Shown piece after piece: positions 35,934-43,139 of a stretch of 64,000 nt of DNA. The position numbers and the translations under genes were made by a program. Location: positions 422,141-486,140 of the forward strand of contig NZ_LMDJ01000012.1 of assembly GCF_001425045.1 (NCBI RefSeq), in the 5' to 3' direction. Within the stretch, counting starts at the first letter, position 1. Every line of letters begins with the position of its first letter. The notes beneath the pieces were generated by a model. It was not told where the DNA came from. It saw only the letters and a program-made list of their open reading frames with translations, and searched no databases. This DNA comes from Massilia sp. Root351 (GTDB taxonomy: Bacteria; Pseudomonadota; Gammaproteobacteria; Burkholderiales; Burkholderiaceae_D).

Positions 35934-35947
35934 GTACGCTAGCGTAC
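35934..35947 (-). promoter_or_regulatory. GTRCG-N4-CGYAC site e, leftward
   Basis: GTACG-CTAG-CGTAC inside the perfect 16-bp palindrome TGTACGCTAGCGTACA (35933-35948), centre 35940.5. The leftward hexamer GACACT begins at 35911, 29.5 bp away. It would drive the BON lipoprotein with a leader of about 36 nt. Confidence 0.65.
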
Positions 35948-36000
35948 ACACCGTGATTTATTTTCTGCGTTTGCAACAAGCCCAGGCGCCGAAAGGCTTC

Positions 36001-36014
36001 GTGCGTCATCGCAC
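36001..36014 (+). promoter_or_regulatory. GTRCG-N4-CGYAC site f, rightward
   Basis: GTGCG-TCAT-CGCAC, perfect arms, centre 36007.5. The hexamer TATGCT at 36037-36042 begins 29.5 bp downstream; the -35 position holds no TTG. A start near 36049 leaves a leader of about 20 nt before ATG 36069. Confidence 0.7.
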
Positions 36015-36068
36015 AGACCCTTGCCGTCAGGCTGACTATGCTGTAAGCACACTTTCCAGGAGATCGAC

Positions 36069-36512
36069 ATGAAGACTACACAAACCGTCGCGGCACTGAT
36101 GATCGCAGCTTCCACCCTGATCACCGGCTGCTCCAGCACCCCCGTCTCATCCACCAATTACTCCACCGCCAGCAACGACTCCACTCATGGGGTGATCGAT
36201 TCGATCCAGATTGTCCGTCTCGATCCCGCCACCAGTGGAGTTGGCGCCGTGACCGGCGGCCTGGTGGGTGCGCTGGTGGGCAACCAGGTCGGCTCCGGCA
36301 GCGGCCGCACCGCGGCCACCGCCGCCGGCGCCATCGGTGGCGCACTGGTGGGCAACAGCGTCGAACGCAACCGCAACCAGCCATACGATGCCTACCAGAT
36401 CACGGTGCGGCTCGACAACGGCGAATACCGCACCGTCAATCAGGACAGCGTGTATGACCTGCGCGTGGGCAACCGCGTGCGCATGGTCGATGGCCGCGTC
36501 TATCGCTACTAA
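36069..36512 (+). CDS. glycine-zipper 2TM outer-membrane lipoprotein
   Basis: 147 residues. Lipobox ITGC (Cys21), then a Gly-rich double helix hairpin (GAVTGGLVGALVGNQVGSGSG and GAIGGALVGNSVERN), the glycine-zipper 2TM motif of SlyB/Pcp-type proteins, and a beta-rich C-terminus (YQITVRLDNGEYRTV, LRVGNRVRMVDGRVYR). SlyB-type lipoproteins stabilise the outer membrane under stress. First gene of a three-gene unit behind palindrome site f. Confidence 0.9.
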   Translation: MKTTQTVAALMIAASTLITGCSSTPVSSTNYSTASNDSTHGVIDSIQIVRLDPATSGVGAVTGGLVGALVGNQVGSGSGRTAATAAGAIGGALVGNSVERNRNQPYDAYQITVRLDNGEYRTVNQDSVYDLRVGNRVRMVDGRVYRY

Positions 36513-36544
36513 TACCATAACCCGAAGAAATCAAGGAGAACGCC

Positions 36545-36697
36545 ATGGGCACCATTATCCTCATCGTACTGGTTCTGTTACTGATAGGCGCGCTGCCAGC
36601 CTGGCCGCACAGCCGCAACTGGGGGTATGCGCCCAGCGGCGTCACCGCAGTGATCGTGCTGATCCTGCTGTTCATGCTGTTTACCGGCCGGCTATGA
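36545..36697 (+). CDS. DUF3309-family membrane microprotein
   Basis: 50 residues from ATG 36545 with AAGGAGA upstream. Two short membrane helices (IILIVLVLLLIGALP and VTAVIVLILLFMLF) flank PAWPHSRNWGYAPSG, the family signature. No function is established for the family; it is common in soil and stress-adapted proteobacteria. It lies 32 bp after the glycine-zipper gene and 25 bp before the next gene, so all three are one unit. Confidence 0.85.
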   Translation: MGTIILIVLVLLLIGALPAWPHSRNWGYAPSGVTAVIVLILLFMLFTGRL

Positions 36698-36722
36698 CTT
36701 TAGCCGGCCATAGGAGAACTCT

Positions 36723-37073
36723 ATGAAACGAACTTTAGCCATTGCCACGCTAGCGGCCTGCTGCGCAGCGCAGGCGCAAGTCACGCCGCCCGAAGTGGCG
36801 GTCCAGCAAAAGCAGGAAATCAAGCGCGGCGATCCCGCCCGCTGGACCAGGGAAGACCGCACGCCCGCGCAGCAGATGGCCACGCTGCGCAAGGAAATCA
36901 ACGCCGCGCTGGCAGAAGCGCGCGCCGAGTGCAAGCAGCTGGCGCAGCAGGAACGCGCCGACTGCATGAAGGAAGCGCAAGCCACCTACGCGGCGGACAT
37001 CGGCAATATGCGCCAGCAGATCGCCAATGCCAACCACCCGCAGCAAGGCGCTTATGACACCAGCGGACAATGA
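36723..37073 (+). CDS. exported helical protein of unknown function
   Basis: 116 residues. Signal peptide MKRTLAIATLAACCAAQA-QV. The mature part is helical with charged repeats (KQEIKRGD, LRKEINAALAEARAECKQLAQQ) and two Cys that could form a disulfide. TAGGAGA precedes the ATG. Last gene of the unit started by the glycine-zipper gene; ended by a strong bidirectional terminator. Confidence 0.7.
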   Translation: MKRTLAIATLAACCAAQAQVTPPEVAVQQKQEIKRGDPARWTREDRTPAQQMATLRKEINAALAEARAECKQLAQQERADCMKEAQATYAADIGNMRQQIANANHPQQGAYDTSGQ

Positions 37074-37092
37074 AGCGATCCGCCGCGCCATG

Positions 37093-37128
37093 AAAAAACG
37101 CCGCGAACTTCGCGGCGTTTTTTTTGCT
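37093..37128. terminator. bidirectional intrinsic terminator
   Basis: AAAAAACGCCGCGAA pairs with TTCGCGGCGTTTTTT across a 1-2 base loop; A-run on the left, T-run on the right. It separates the convergent units ending at 37073 (+) and 37144 (-). Confidence 0.93.
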
Positions 37129-37143
37129 GCCAGGCAGGCAGCG

Positions 37144-37569
37144 CTACTTGCGCCTGGACAGCCAAAGGCCGGCCGCCAGGGCCGCCGCGCCGGCAAACAG
37201 CGCCGGCTTGACGAGGCGGCGACGCGCCACGAAGGCGCCCACCCGGATCGCGATGGGCAGCGCGCGCGTCAATCCCATGCCCTTCACCAGGCCGATGACG
37301 CCGGCCAGGCTGGCCAGGCCGCCCAGGCCGGCGGCTGCGCCCTGGCCATGCCCATCGGCGCCTGCCGGCGCACCGCCGCCGAACAGCCCGGCGAAGCGCT
37401 GCTGCACCGCGCCCAGCGCATGTTCGATGGCGCTGTGCACGATGGCGTCGGGACGCAGCGCATTGGCGACCTGGGCCTTGGCATGCACCACGCTGACGCG
37501 GTACAACTGGCCTTCCAGCACCAGCTTTTCCTTGGCGGCGGCCAGGGCCGCGTGTTCTTGCTTAGTCAT
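37144..37569 (-). CDS. YqjK-position protein of the YqjD-YqjE cluster
   Basis: 141 residues from ATG 37569 (GGAG 8 bp upstream; GTG 37575 also possible). The N-terminal half is helical and soluble; a Gly-rich segment (LFGGGAPAGADGHG) and a C-terminal hydrophobic helix (PALFAGAAALAAGLWL) with basic end SRRK follow. The position after the DUF883 and holin-type genes mirrors the E. coli yqjD-yqjE-yqjK order, but sequence similarity to YqjK cannot be claimed. Confidence 0.6.
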   Translation of the reverse strand: MTKQEHAALAAAKEKLVLEGQLYRVSVVHAKAQVANALRPDAIVHSAIEHALGAVQQRFAGLFGGGAPAGADGHGQGAAAGLGGLASLAGVIGLVKGMGLTRALPIAIRVGAFVARRRLVKPALFAGAAALAAGLWLSRRK

Positions 37570-37595
37570 GGACACTCCACATTACAACAGCCTGG

Positions 37596-37976
37596 TTACA
37601 GCAACATATCGCGGTCGCCTTGCAGCTCCGCCATCGTCATGGGCAATCCCAGCTTTTTCTGCCGCAGCAGGCCGCGCGCCATCATCACCAGCCACAGGGT
37701 GATGATGATGAACCCGGCGGCCAGGATCAGCAGGATTTTCCAGCCGATCGCTTCCCACGCCAGATAGACCACGGTGGCCGTGGTGAAGGCCACCGCGAAC
37801 CAGCCGGCCACCAGCGCCAGCGCAAACACCACCGACAGCTGCACCAGGTGCTCGCGCACCTCGGACAGCTCCAGCGCAGCCAGTTCGATGCGCGACAGGA
37901 TCAGCCGCGCCGTGTTGCGGCACACGCCGGCCAGCGAGCCGATCAAGCCAGGGGCAGGCGATGCAGGTTGCTCCAT
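37596..37976 (-). CDS. phage-holin-family inner-membrane protein (YqjE type)
   Basis: 126 residues from ATG 37976 (AGGAG upstream; the TTG at 37997 is unlikely). A basic amphipathic N-terminus (RNTARLILSRIELAALELSE) is followed by two membrane helices (LVQLSVVFALALVAGWFAVA and ILLILAAGFIIITLWLVM). This is the PF07332 pattern of YqjE. It stands with DUF883 (YqjD) and a third gene, as in enterobacteria, where YqjD binds stationary-phase ribosomes at the membrane. Confidence 0.85.
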   Translation of the reverse strand: MEQPASPAPGLIGSLAGVCRNTARLILSRIELAALELSEVREHLVQLSVVFALALVAGWFAVAFTTATVVYLAWEAIGWKILLILAAGFIIITLWLVMMARGLLRQKKLGLPMTMAELQGDRDMLL

Positions 37977-37997
37977 GTCAGCTCCTGGCACGGGCAA

Positions 37998-38300
37998 TTA
38001 CTTGCGGCCCAGGATCACACCCACCAGCAGGCCCACGCCAGCGGCCAGCGCGATCGAACGCCATGGGTTTTCCTTCACGTAGGCATCGGTCGACTGTGCC
38101 ATTTGCTTGCCGGCCGCGACGGCGCTTTGCTGCGCCTCGTGGGCCTTGGCCAGCGCCGTGTCGAGCGCGCGCATGCCGCGGCCGCGCAGTTCTTCGGCCT
38201 TTTCGCCGGTCAGCGCGGTGGCTGCGGTGAACAGCGCCTGGGCGTCCTTGACCAGGGTTTTCACGTCGTTGTTCACGGTACTGATGTTATTTTCAAGCAT
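37998..38300 (-). CDS. DUF883-family (ElaB/YqjD) membrane protein
   Basis: 100 residues: a long amphipathic helix (STVNNDVKTLVKDAQAL, LRGRGMRALDTALAKAHEA) and a C-terminal tail anchor YVKENPWRSIALAAGVGLLVGVIL. ENPW.S is the family hallmark. E. coli YqjD and ElaB are tail-anchored, induced in stationary phase and bind ribosomes. AGGAG precedes the ATG. 21 bp separate it from the holin-type gene. Confidence 0.92.
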   Translation of the reverse strand: MLENNISTVNNDVKTLVKDAQALFTAATALTGEKAEELRGRGMRALDTALAKAHEAQQSAVAAGKQMAQSTDAYVKENPWRSIALAAGVGLLVGVILGRK

Positions 38301-38363
38301 GATGGACTCCTGTTGTTATGGTGGGTTAAACGTACTGCAAAAAAGAGGACTTGATTCGAGCGC

Positions 38364-38900
38364 TTACTCGAGCAGATCCCGCATATCGTCGGCGTGTTCC
38401 TCTTCGACTGCCATGATCTTGATCAACAATTGCCTGGTCGTCGGGTCCGAGTCGCCGATCTGCTCGATCATCTGGCGGTAGGACTCGATGGCCACCCGCT
38501 CGGCGATCAGGTTGGCGCGCACCATCGACTGCACCTCCCCAGACTCATCATACTCGGCATGGCTGCGATCGAGCAACGTTGCCGGATTAAAATCAGGTTG
38601 GCCGTTTAACTGAATGATACGCTCAGCCAGCCAGTCGGCGTGTTCCTGTTCCTGGACGGCATGCTCCAGGAACTCGGCCTTGACGCCGGCGTTGTCGCGT
38701 CCGGCCACTGTGTAGTAGTGGCGCTTGTAGCGCAATATGCAGACCAGTTCGGTCGCCAGCGCACCGTTCAACATCTTGATGACCGCTTCGCGGTCGCCCT
38801 TGTAGCCGGCCGTGACCGGGCCGTCCGACAGGTTTTGCGCTGCCGCGCGGATGGCTGCCGTATCGATGCCGGCGGGTGGGGATAATGTGGATTCAGCCAT
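38364..38900 (-). CDS. ferritin-like (bacterioferritin-type) protein
   Basis: 178 residues of the ferritin-like superfamily. A di-iron four-helix bundle is indicated by NGALATELVCILRYKRHYY, AVQEQEHADWLAERI, ANLIAERVAIESYRQMI and MAVEEEHADDMRDLL, each with Glu or His ligands in the expected spacing. It resembles bacterioferritin but lacks an obvious heme Met. It likely stores iron or removes peroxide. It sits inside the envelope operon, 21 bp after the OmpA/DUF4398 lipoprotein gene. Confidence 0.9.
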   Translation of the reverse strand: MAESTLSPPAGIDTAAIRAAAQNLSDGPVTAGYKGDREAVIKMLNGALATELVCILRYKRHYYTVAGRDNAGVKAEFLEHAVQEQEHADWLAERIIQLNGQPDFNPATLLDRSHAEYDESGEVQSMVRANLIAERVAIESYRQMIEQIGDSDPTTRQLLIKIMAVEEEHADDMRDLLE

Positions 38901-38921
38901 GACAGTTCCTTTTCAATGGGT

Positions 38922-39812
38922 TCATCGGCGCGAGTTCACCGGGCGGCCCGCATCGGACAGCACGATTTCCACGCGGCGGTTCAGCTGGCGGTTGCCGGCC
39001 GAGTCGTTGCCGGCCACCGGATAGGCTTCACCGTAGCCGCGGGTGGCCACGCGCGTGCCTTCAATGCCCATGGCCATCAGCGCGCTGCGCACCGCCTCGG
39101 CGCGCCGCTGCGACAGTTCCAGGTTGTGCGCCGAACTGCCGGTGCTGTCGGTAAAGCCCTCCACCATCACGCTGCGGTCCGGGTTCTGGGTCAGCACGTC
39201 GGCCAGCTTGCGCAGCGTGCGCTGGCCGCCTTCGGTCAGCACCGCCTGGTCGGTATTGAACAGCACGTCACCGAAGGTGATCACGATGCCGCGTTCGGTC
39301 TGCTTGGCCTGCAGGTCGGCCAGCTGGGCCGCCAGGGCGTCGGCCTTGGCTTGCGCGTCGCGCGTGGCGCCGGCCTGGGTCTCGGCCGCCATGCGGGCCG
39401 CCTCGGCTTGCGCCTGGGCCTGCTCGGCGCTGCGCTTGGCGTTCTCGGCCTCGGCGGTGCGCGCGTCCAGGCGGATCTGGTCGCGCTGGCGCGCCGCGTC
39501 CGCCACCTGGGCCTCGGCGCCCTTCTGCTTGGCCACTTCCTGCGCCACGCCGATGCGCTGCTTGGCGATATAGGCGAGCTTGTCCACCTCGGCGGCATCG
39601 TCCTTGCGGGCGGCCGCTTCATTGGCGCGGTCCAGCGCGGCCGTGGCCTGGCGGAATTCCACCGGCGCATACTGCGCCACCGCAGGGTTGTTCTGGGCGG
39701 CCATGTAGTCGCCGCGGGTCTGGTCCAGCAGGCTGGTGGTGGTGGGTGCGGAGCTGCAGGCGCCCAGTGCGATGGCCAGCGCCAGCGCGGCCGGTTTGAA
39801 TATCATCTTCAT
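38922..39812 (-). CDS. DUF4398-OmpA outer-membrane lipoprotein
   Basis: 296 residues. Lipobox LGAC (Cys19). Residues 25-110 form a DUF4398 helical domain, residues 110-170 a coiled coil with AEQAQAQAEAARMAAE, and residues 175-296 an OmpA peptidoglycan-binding domain (FGDVLFNTDQAVL, VEGFTDSTGSSAHNLELSQR). It should tether the outer membrane to the wall over a long stalk. GGGAG precedes the ATG. 15 bp after the DUF4398 lipoprotein gene. Confidence 0.92.
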   Translation of the reverse strand: MKMIFKPAALALAIALGACSSAPTTTSLLDQTRGDYMAAQNNPAVAQYAPVEFRQATAALDRANEAAARKDDAAEVDKLAYIAKQRIGVAQEVAKQKGAEAQVADAARQRDQIRLDARTAEAENAKRSAEQAQAQAEAARMAAETQAGATRDAQAKADALAAQLADLQAKQTERGIVITFGDVLFNTDQAVLTEGGQRTLRKLADVLTQNPDRSVMVEGFTDSTGSSAHNLELSQRRAEAVRSALMAMGIEGTRVATRGYGEAYPVAGNDSAGNRQLNRRVEIVLSDAGRPVNSRR

Positions 39813-39827
39813 GGTGGTCTCCCTGGA

Positions 39828-40220
39828 TTATTTGACGGTGGTGGTGTTGGCGCGGTCCAGCTCTTCGCGCAGCACGCGGATGTTTTCCTGCAGCGCGTCG
39901 GCGGCGGCGGTGGCCTTGGCCGAGTTGGCCTTGCTCTGCGCCAGGCGGGCATCGGCCTGGGCCTGGGTGGCCAGGTCGCGCGCGGCCTGGTAATCCTTGG
40001 CGGCCAGCGCCTGGTTGGCGCGCAGCATTTTCTCGCGCGCCGACGTCATTTCAGCCGGGGCCAGTTCGGCCGCACCGGCGGAGGTGGCGTTCTCGACCGC
40101 CGCGCGCGAGACGGCGACATCGGCGGTAGCGGGGGCTTTCTGGCTGGCACAGCCGGCCAGCATCAGCAGGGCCAGGCCGCAAATGGCGGAGCTGTATTGG
40201 ATACGCAGCGTAGCGTTCAT
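39828..40220 (-). CDS. DUF4398 lipoprotein
   Basis: 130 residues. Lipobox LAGC (Cys24), then a DUF4398 domain (VSRAAVENATSAGAAELAP, LRANQALAAKDYQAARDLA) and a helical tail. It is equivalent to the N-terminal half of the next gene's product, so the pair may interact. AAGGAG precedes ATG 40220. First gene of a six-gene minus-strand unit behind palindrome site g, with TATAAC as -10. Confidence 0.88.
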   Translation of the reverse strand: MNATLRIQYSSAICGLALLMLAGCASQKAPATADVAVSRAAVENATSAGAAELAPAEMTSAREKMLRANQALAAKDYQAARDLATQAQADARLAQSKANSAKATAAADALQENIRVLREELDRANTTTVK

Positions 40221-40282
40221 TGTTTTTCTCCTTGAATGTATGAGGGGTATCGACGTTATAAGCGTTCTGGAGAACCCATTCA

Positions 40283-40296
40283 GTACGGTGCCGCAC
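40283..40296. promoter_or_regulatory. GTRCG-N4-CGYAC site g, bidirectional
   Basis: GTACG-GTGC-CGCAC, centre 40289.5. Rightward hexamer TAGGCT (40319-40324) and leftward hexamer TATAAC (5' end at 40260) each begin exactly 29.5 bp from the centre. One site could thus serve both the AsmA gene and the DUF4398 operon. Confidence 0.75.
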
Positions 40297-40356
40297 ATTG
40301 CACCCGCCATGCGTGGTGTAGGCTGACGCCATGCTCTCTGTATGAAAGGCCGCCCC

Positions 40357-42399
40357 ATGACCATGCCGCGCAGAACAAAAATCGCCCTCGCCATCGGCGG
40401 CACCGTGCTCGCCGTGCCCGCCGTCGCGCTCATCGTGCTGCTCAACTACGACTGGAACCGGGCCCGTCCCTGGCTCAGCGAAAAGACCAGCGAGGCCATC
40501 GGCCGCCCCTTCTCCATCGATGGCAACCTGGCGCTGACGTGGGAAAAACAAATCGTGCCGGAGCGCGAACGCAGCTGGCGCGACCGCCTGCCGTGGCCGC
40601 ACCTGGTGGCGCGCGACATCCACCTGGGCAATCCGGCCGGCATGCAGCCGGCCGAGATGGCCAGCGTGGGCGAATTCTCCTTCTCGCTCAATCCCTTCGC
40701 CCTGCTCAACAAGCAGATCTCGATCCCGGTGCTGAGGTTCGAGGCGCCCACCGTGCTGCTGCAGCGCAGCGAGGACGGCCAGAACAACTGGACCTTCGAG
40801 AAAAAGGACAAGCCCTCGCCGTGGCGGCTGGATTTGCAGCGCGTGGTGTTCAACAAGGGCACCGTGCACTACAAGGACGCGCTGGCCAAGGCCGACGCCA
40901 CCGCCGAGATCGACACCATCAATGCCGATCCCACCTACGGCGTGTCGTGGAAGCTCAAGGGCCAGTGGCGCGGCGCGCCGGTTAGCGGGCACGGCAAGGC
41001 CGGCGCGGTGCTGTCGCTGCAGCAGCAGGCCATGCCCTACCCGCTGGCGGCCGACGTCAACCTGGGCGGCACCCGCATCGCCATCGAAGGCACGCTGACC
41101 CGGCCCACCGCGCTGGCCGCGCTTGACGTGAAGCTGACCATGGCCGCGCCCAGCATGGCGCGCCTGTACGGCCTGACCGGCATCGTGCTGCCGGAAACGC
41201 CGCCCTTCACGACCTCCGGGCGCCTGAAAGCCACGCTGGGCAAGGACAGCGGCCACTACATCTACGACAAGTTCACCGGCAAGGTGGGCTCGAGCGACAT
41301 CGGCGGCCACATGGAATACCAGCAGAAGCGGCCGCGCGGCTACCTGAGCGGCAACGTCGAGTCGCGCCTGCTGCAGTTCGCCGACCTCGGCCCGCTGGTG
41401 GGTGCCGACTCCAATGCCAGCAAGCAGGCGCGCGGCCTGCCCGCGGTGCAGCCCAGCGGCAAGGTGCTGCCGGTGGAGAAATTCCGCACCGAGCGCTGGA
41501 CCAGCATCGATGCCGACGTCAAGTTCAAGGCCGACCGCATCGTGCGCGAAAAACAGCTGCCGATCGCCAACCTGGTGACCGACATCCACCTGAAGGACGG
41601 CGTGCTGGCGCTGACGCCGCTCAACTTCGACTGGGCCGGCGGCAAACTGGCCTCGAACGTCAAGCTCGACGGCAGCGGCCGCACCGACAAGAACGCCATC
41701 CGCGCCGAACTCAAGGCCAGCGCGCGCCACCTGAAGCTCAAGGAGCTGTTCCCCACGCTGGACGGCCTGAAGGCCAGCGTGGGCGAGATCAACGGCGACG
41801 CCTCGCTCAGCGCCACCGGCGACTCGGTGGCGACCTTGCTGGCCGCCTCCAATGGCGAAGTGAAGGCCTTGATCAACCAGGGCAGCATCAGCAAGCTGCT
41901 GCTCGAGCAGATGGGCCTGAACCTCGGCAACGTGGTGCTGACCAAGCTGTCCGGCGACAAGCAGGTCAAGCTCAACTGCATGGCGGCCGATTTCGCCGTC
42001 ACCAACGGGCTGGCGCAAACGCGCGAATTCATCGTCGACACCGACGACGCCGTGATCGACGTGAACGGCAGCGTCAACCTGGCCAGCGAGCAGCTGAACC
42101 TCACGCTCAAGCCCGACAGCAAGGGCTTGCGCATCTTCACGCTGCGTTCGCCGCTGTACGTCACCGGCACCTTCAAGAACCCGGACGTGAGCGTGGACAA
42201 GGGCACGCTGGCCCTGAAGGCGGGCGGCGCGGTGGCACTGGCGGTCGCGGCGGCGCCGGCGGCGGCGCTGCTGCCCTTGATCAACACCGGGCCCGGCAAG
42301 GACAGCGACTGCGGCAGGCTGCTGGCACAGGCGCGCAGCAAGCCGGTGGCGCCGCCGCCCGGCAAGACGCTCAAGGGCCGTCCGGCGCGGAAACAATAA
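40357..42399 (+). CDS. AsmA-family membrane-anchored protein
   Basis: 680 residues. One N-terminal membrane helix (IALAIGGTVLAVPAVALIVLL), then a large periplasmic beta-rich region beginning DWNRARPWLSEKTSEAIGRPF, and an AsmA C-terminal domain (NGDASLSATGDSVATLLAAS, NGEVKALINQGSISKLLLEQ, LRSPLYVTGTFKNPDVSV). AsmA-like proteins are thought to move phospholipids between membranes. ATG 40357 (GAAAGG upstream) was preferred over 40342, which lies only 11 bases after the predicted transcript start. Confidence 0.92.
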   Translation: MTMPRRTKIALAIGGTVLAVPAVALIVLLNYDWNRARPWLSEKTSEAIGRPFSIDGNLALTWEKQIVPERERSWRDRLPWPHLVARDIHLGNPAGMQPAEMASVGEFSFSLNPFALLNKQISIPVLRFEAPTVLLQRSEDGQNNWTFEKKDKPSPWRLDLQRVVFNKGTVHYKDALAKADATAEIDTINADPTYGVSWKLKGQWRGAPVSGHGKAGAVLSLQQQAMPYPLAADVNLGGTRIAIEGTLTRPTALAALDVKLTMAAPSMARLYGLTGIVLPETPPFTTSGRLKATLGKDSGHYIYDKFTGKVGSSDIGGHMEYQQKRPRGYLSGNVESRLLQFADLGPLVGADSNASKQARGLPAVQPSGKVLPVEKFRTERWTSIDADVKFKADRIVREKQLPIANLVTDIHLKDGVLALTPLNFDWAGGKLASNVKLDGSGRTDKNAIRAELKASARHLKLKELFPTLDGLKASVGEINGDASLSATGDSVATLLAASNGEVKALINQGSISKLLLEQMGLNLGNVVLTKLSGDKQVKLNCMAADFAVTNGLAQTREFIVDTDDAVIDVNGSVNLASEQLNLTLKPDSKGLRIFTLRSPLYVTGTFKNPDVSVDKGTLALKAGGAVALAVAAAPAAALLPLINTGPGKDSDCGRLLAQARSKPVAPPPGKTLKGRPARKQ

Positions 42400-42432
42400 G
42401 TAACACTTATGCCGTCGCCGGCACGCATCACC

Positions 42433-42446
42433 GTGCGATGGCGAAC
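42433..42446 (+). promoter_or_regulatory. GTRCG-N4-CGYAC site h, rightward
   Basis: GTGCG-ATGG-CGAAC, centre 42439.5, followed by AGA as at sites c and j. The hexamer TAATCT (42469-42474) begins 29.5 bp downstream, giving a leader of about 53 nt before ATG 42534. Confidence 0.6.
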
Positions 42447-42533
42447 AGAACATCTTGCTGAGGGCGGTTAATCTGGCCGTGTTGCAAGCGCCTTATGCCA
42501 CTCGTACCAGGCGCAATTTTTCAAGGAGCAAAG

Positions 42534-42845
42534 ATGAAAACTCTGCAATCCCTTCCCGCCCTGCTTGGCGCGCTGATGCTGGCCGCCACGGTCGGCTGCG
42601 CATCGACGCCCACGGCTGAAAGCACCGGCGAGTACATCGACGATACGGTGCTGACTGCCAACGTCAAAGCCGCCATGGTGAACCAGCCGGAGCTGAATGC
42701 ATCGGAAATCAACGTGGAAACCTACAAGGGCACGGTGCAGCTGAGCGGCTTCGTCTCCTCGCAGGCGGACATCGACAAGGCAGTGGCAGCAGCCCGCAGC
42801 ATCAACGGCGTGAAAAGCGTTACCAACGACATGCGCCTCAAATAA
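42534..42845 (+). CDS. BON-domain lipoprotein, copy 2
   Basis: 103 residues, paralogue of the gene at 35549-35863. Lipobox TVGC (Cys21); BON domain IDDTVLTANVKAAMV, INVETYKGTVQLSGFV, GVKSVTNDMRLK. AAGGAG precedes ATG 42534. It is paired with an OsmB-like gene 11 bp downstream, and both are behind palindrome site h. The presence of two copies under the same kind of site suggests a duplicated envelope-integrity function. Confidence 0.92.
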   Translation: MKTLQSLPALLGALMLAATVGCASTPTAESTGEYIDDTVLTANVKAAMVNQPELNASEINVETYKGTVQLSGFVSSQADIDKAVAAARSINGVKSVTNDMRLK

Positions 42846-42856
42846 AGGAGAACATC

Positions 42857-43069
42857 ATGAACTACATTAAACACCTCGCGGCCGTTGCCGCCATCCTGTC
42901 CCTGAGTGCTTGCGCGGGCATGTCCCAGCAAGATAAGAATACCGCGGTCGGCGCGGCCGTGGGCGGCGTGGCCGGCTCCGTGCTGACCGGCGGCAGCGCA
43001 GTCGGCACCGTCGGCGGCGCTGCGGTCGGTGGCGTGATCGGCAACCAGGTCAACAAGCCGCCGCGTTAA
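42857..43069 (+). CDS. OsmB-like glycine-zipper lipoprotein
   Basis: 70 residues. Lipobox LSAC (Cys19), then a Gly/Ala/Val helix pair (GAAVGGVAGSVLTGGSAVG, GGAAVGGVIGNQVN). It matches the small osmotically inducible lipoprotein OsmB in size and motif. AAAGGAGA precedes the ATG. A terminator follows 19 bp after the stop. Confidence 0.88.
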   Translation: MNYIKHLAAVAAILSLSACAGMSQQDKNTAVGAAVGGVAGSVLTGGSAVGTVGGAAVGGVIGNQVNKPPR

Positions 43070-43088
43070 GCCATCCCATCCGCGTCAG

Positions 43089-43118
43089 CAAAAAGGACTT
43101 CCGAGGAAGTCCTTTTTT
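43089..43118. terminator. bidirectional intrinsic terminator
   Basis: AAAAAGGACTTC, loop CGAG, GAAGTCCTTTTTT: perfect stem with A and T flanks, between convergent osmB-like and Crp/Fnr-type genes. Confidence 0.93.
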
Positions 43119-43139
43119 GTTGCGGCCCGCCTTGCGGGA

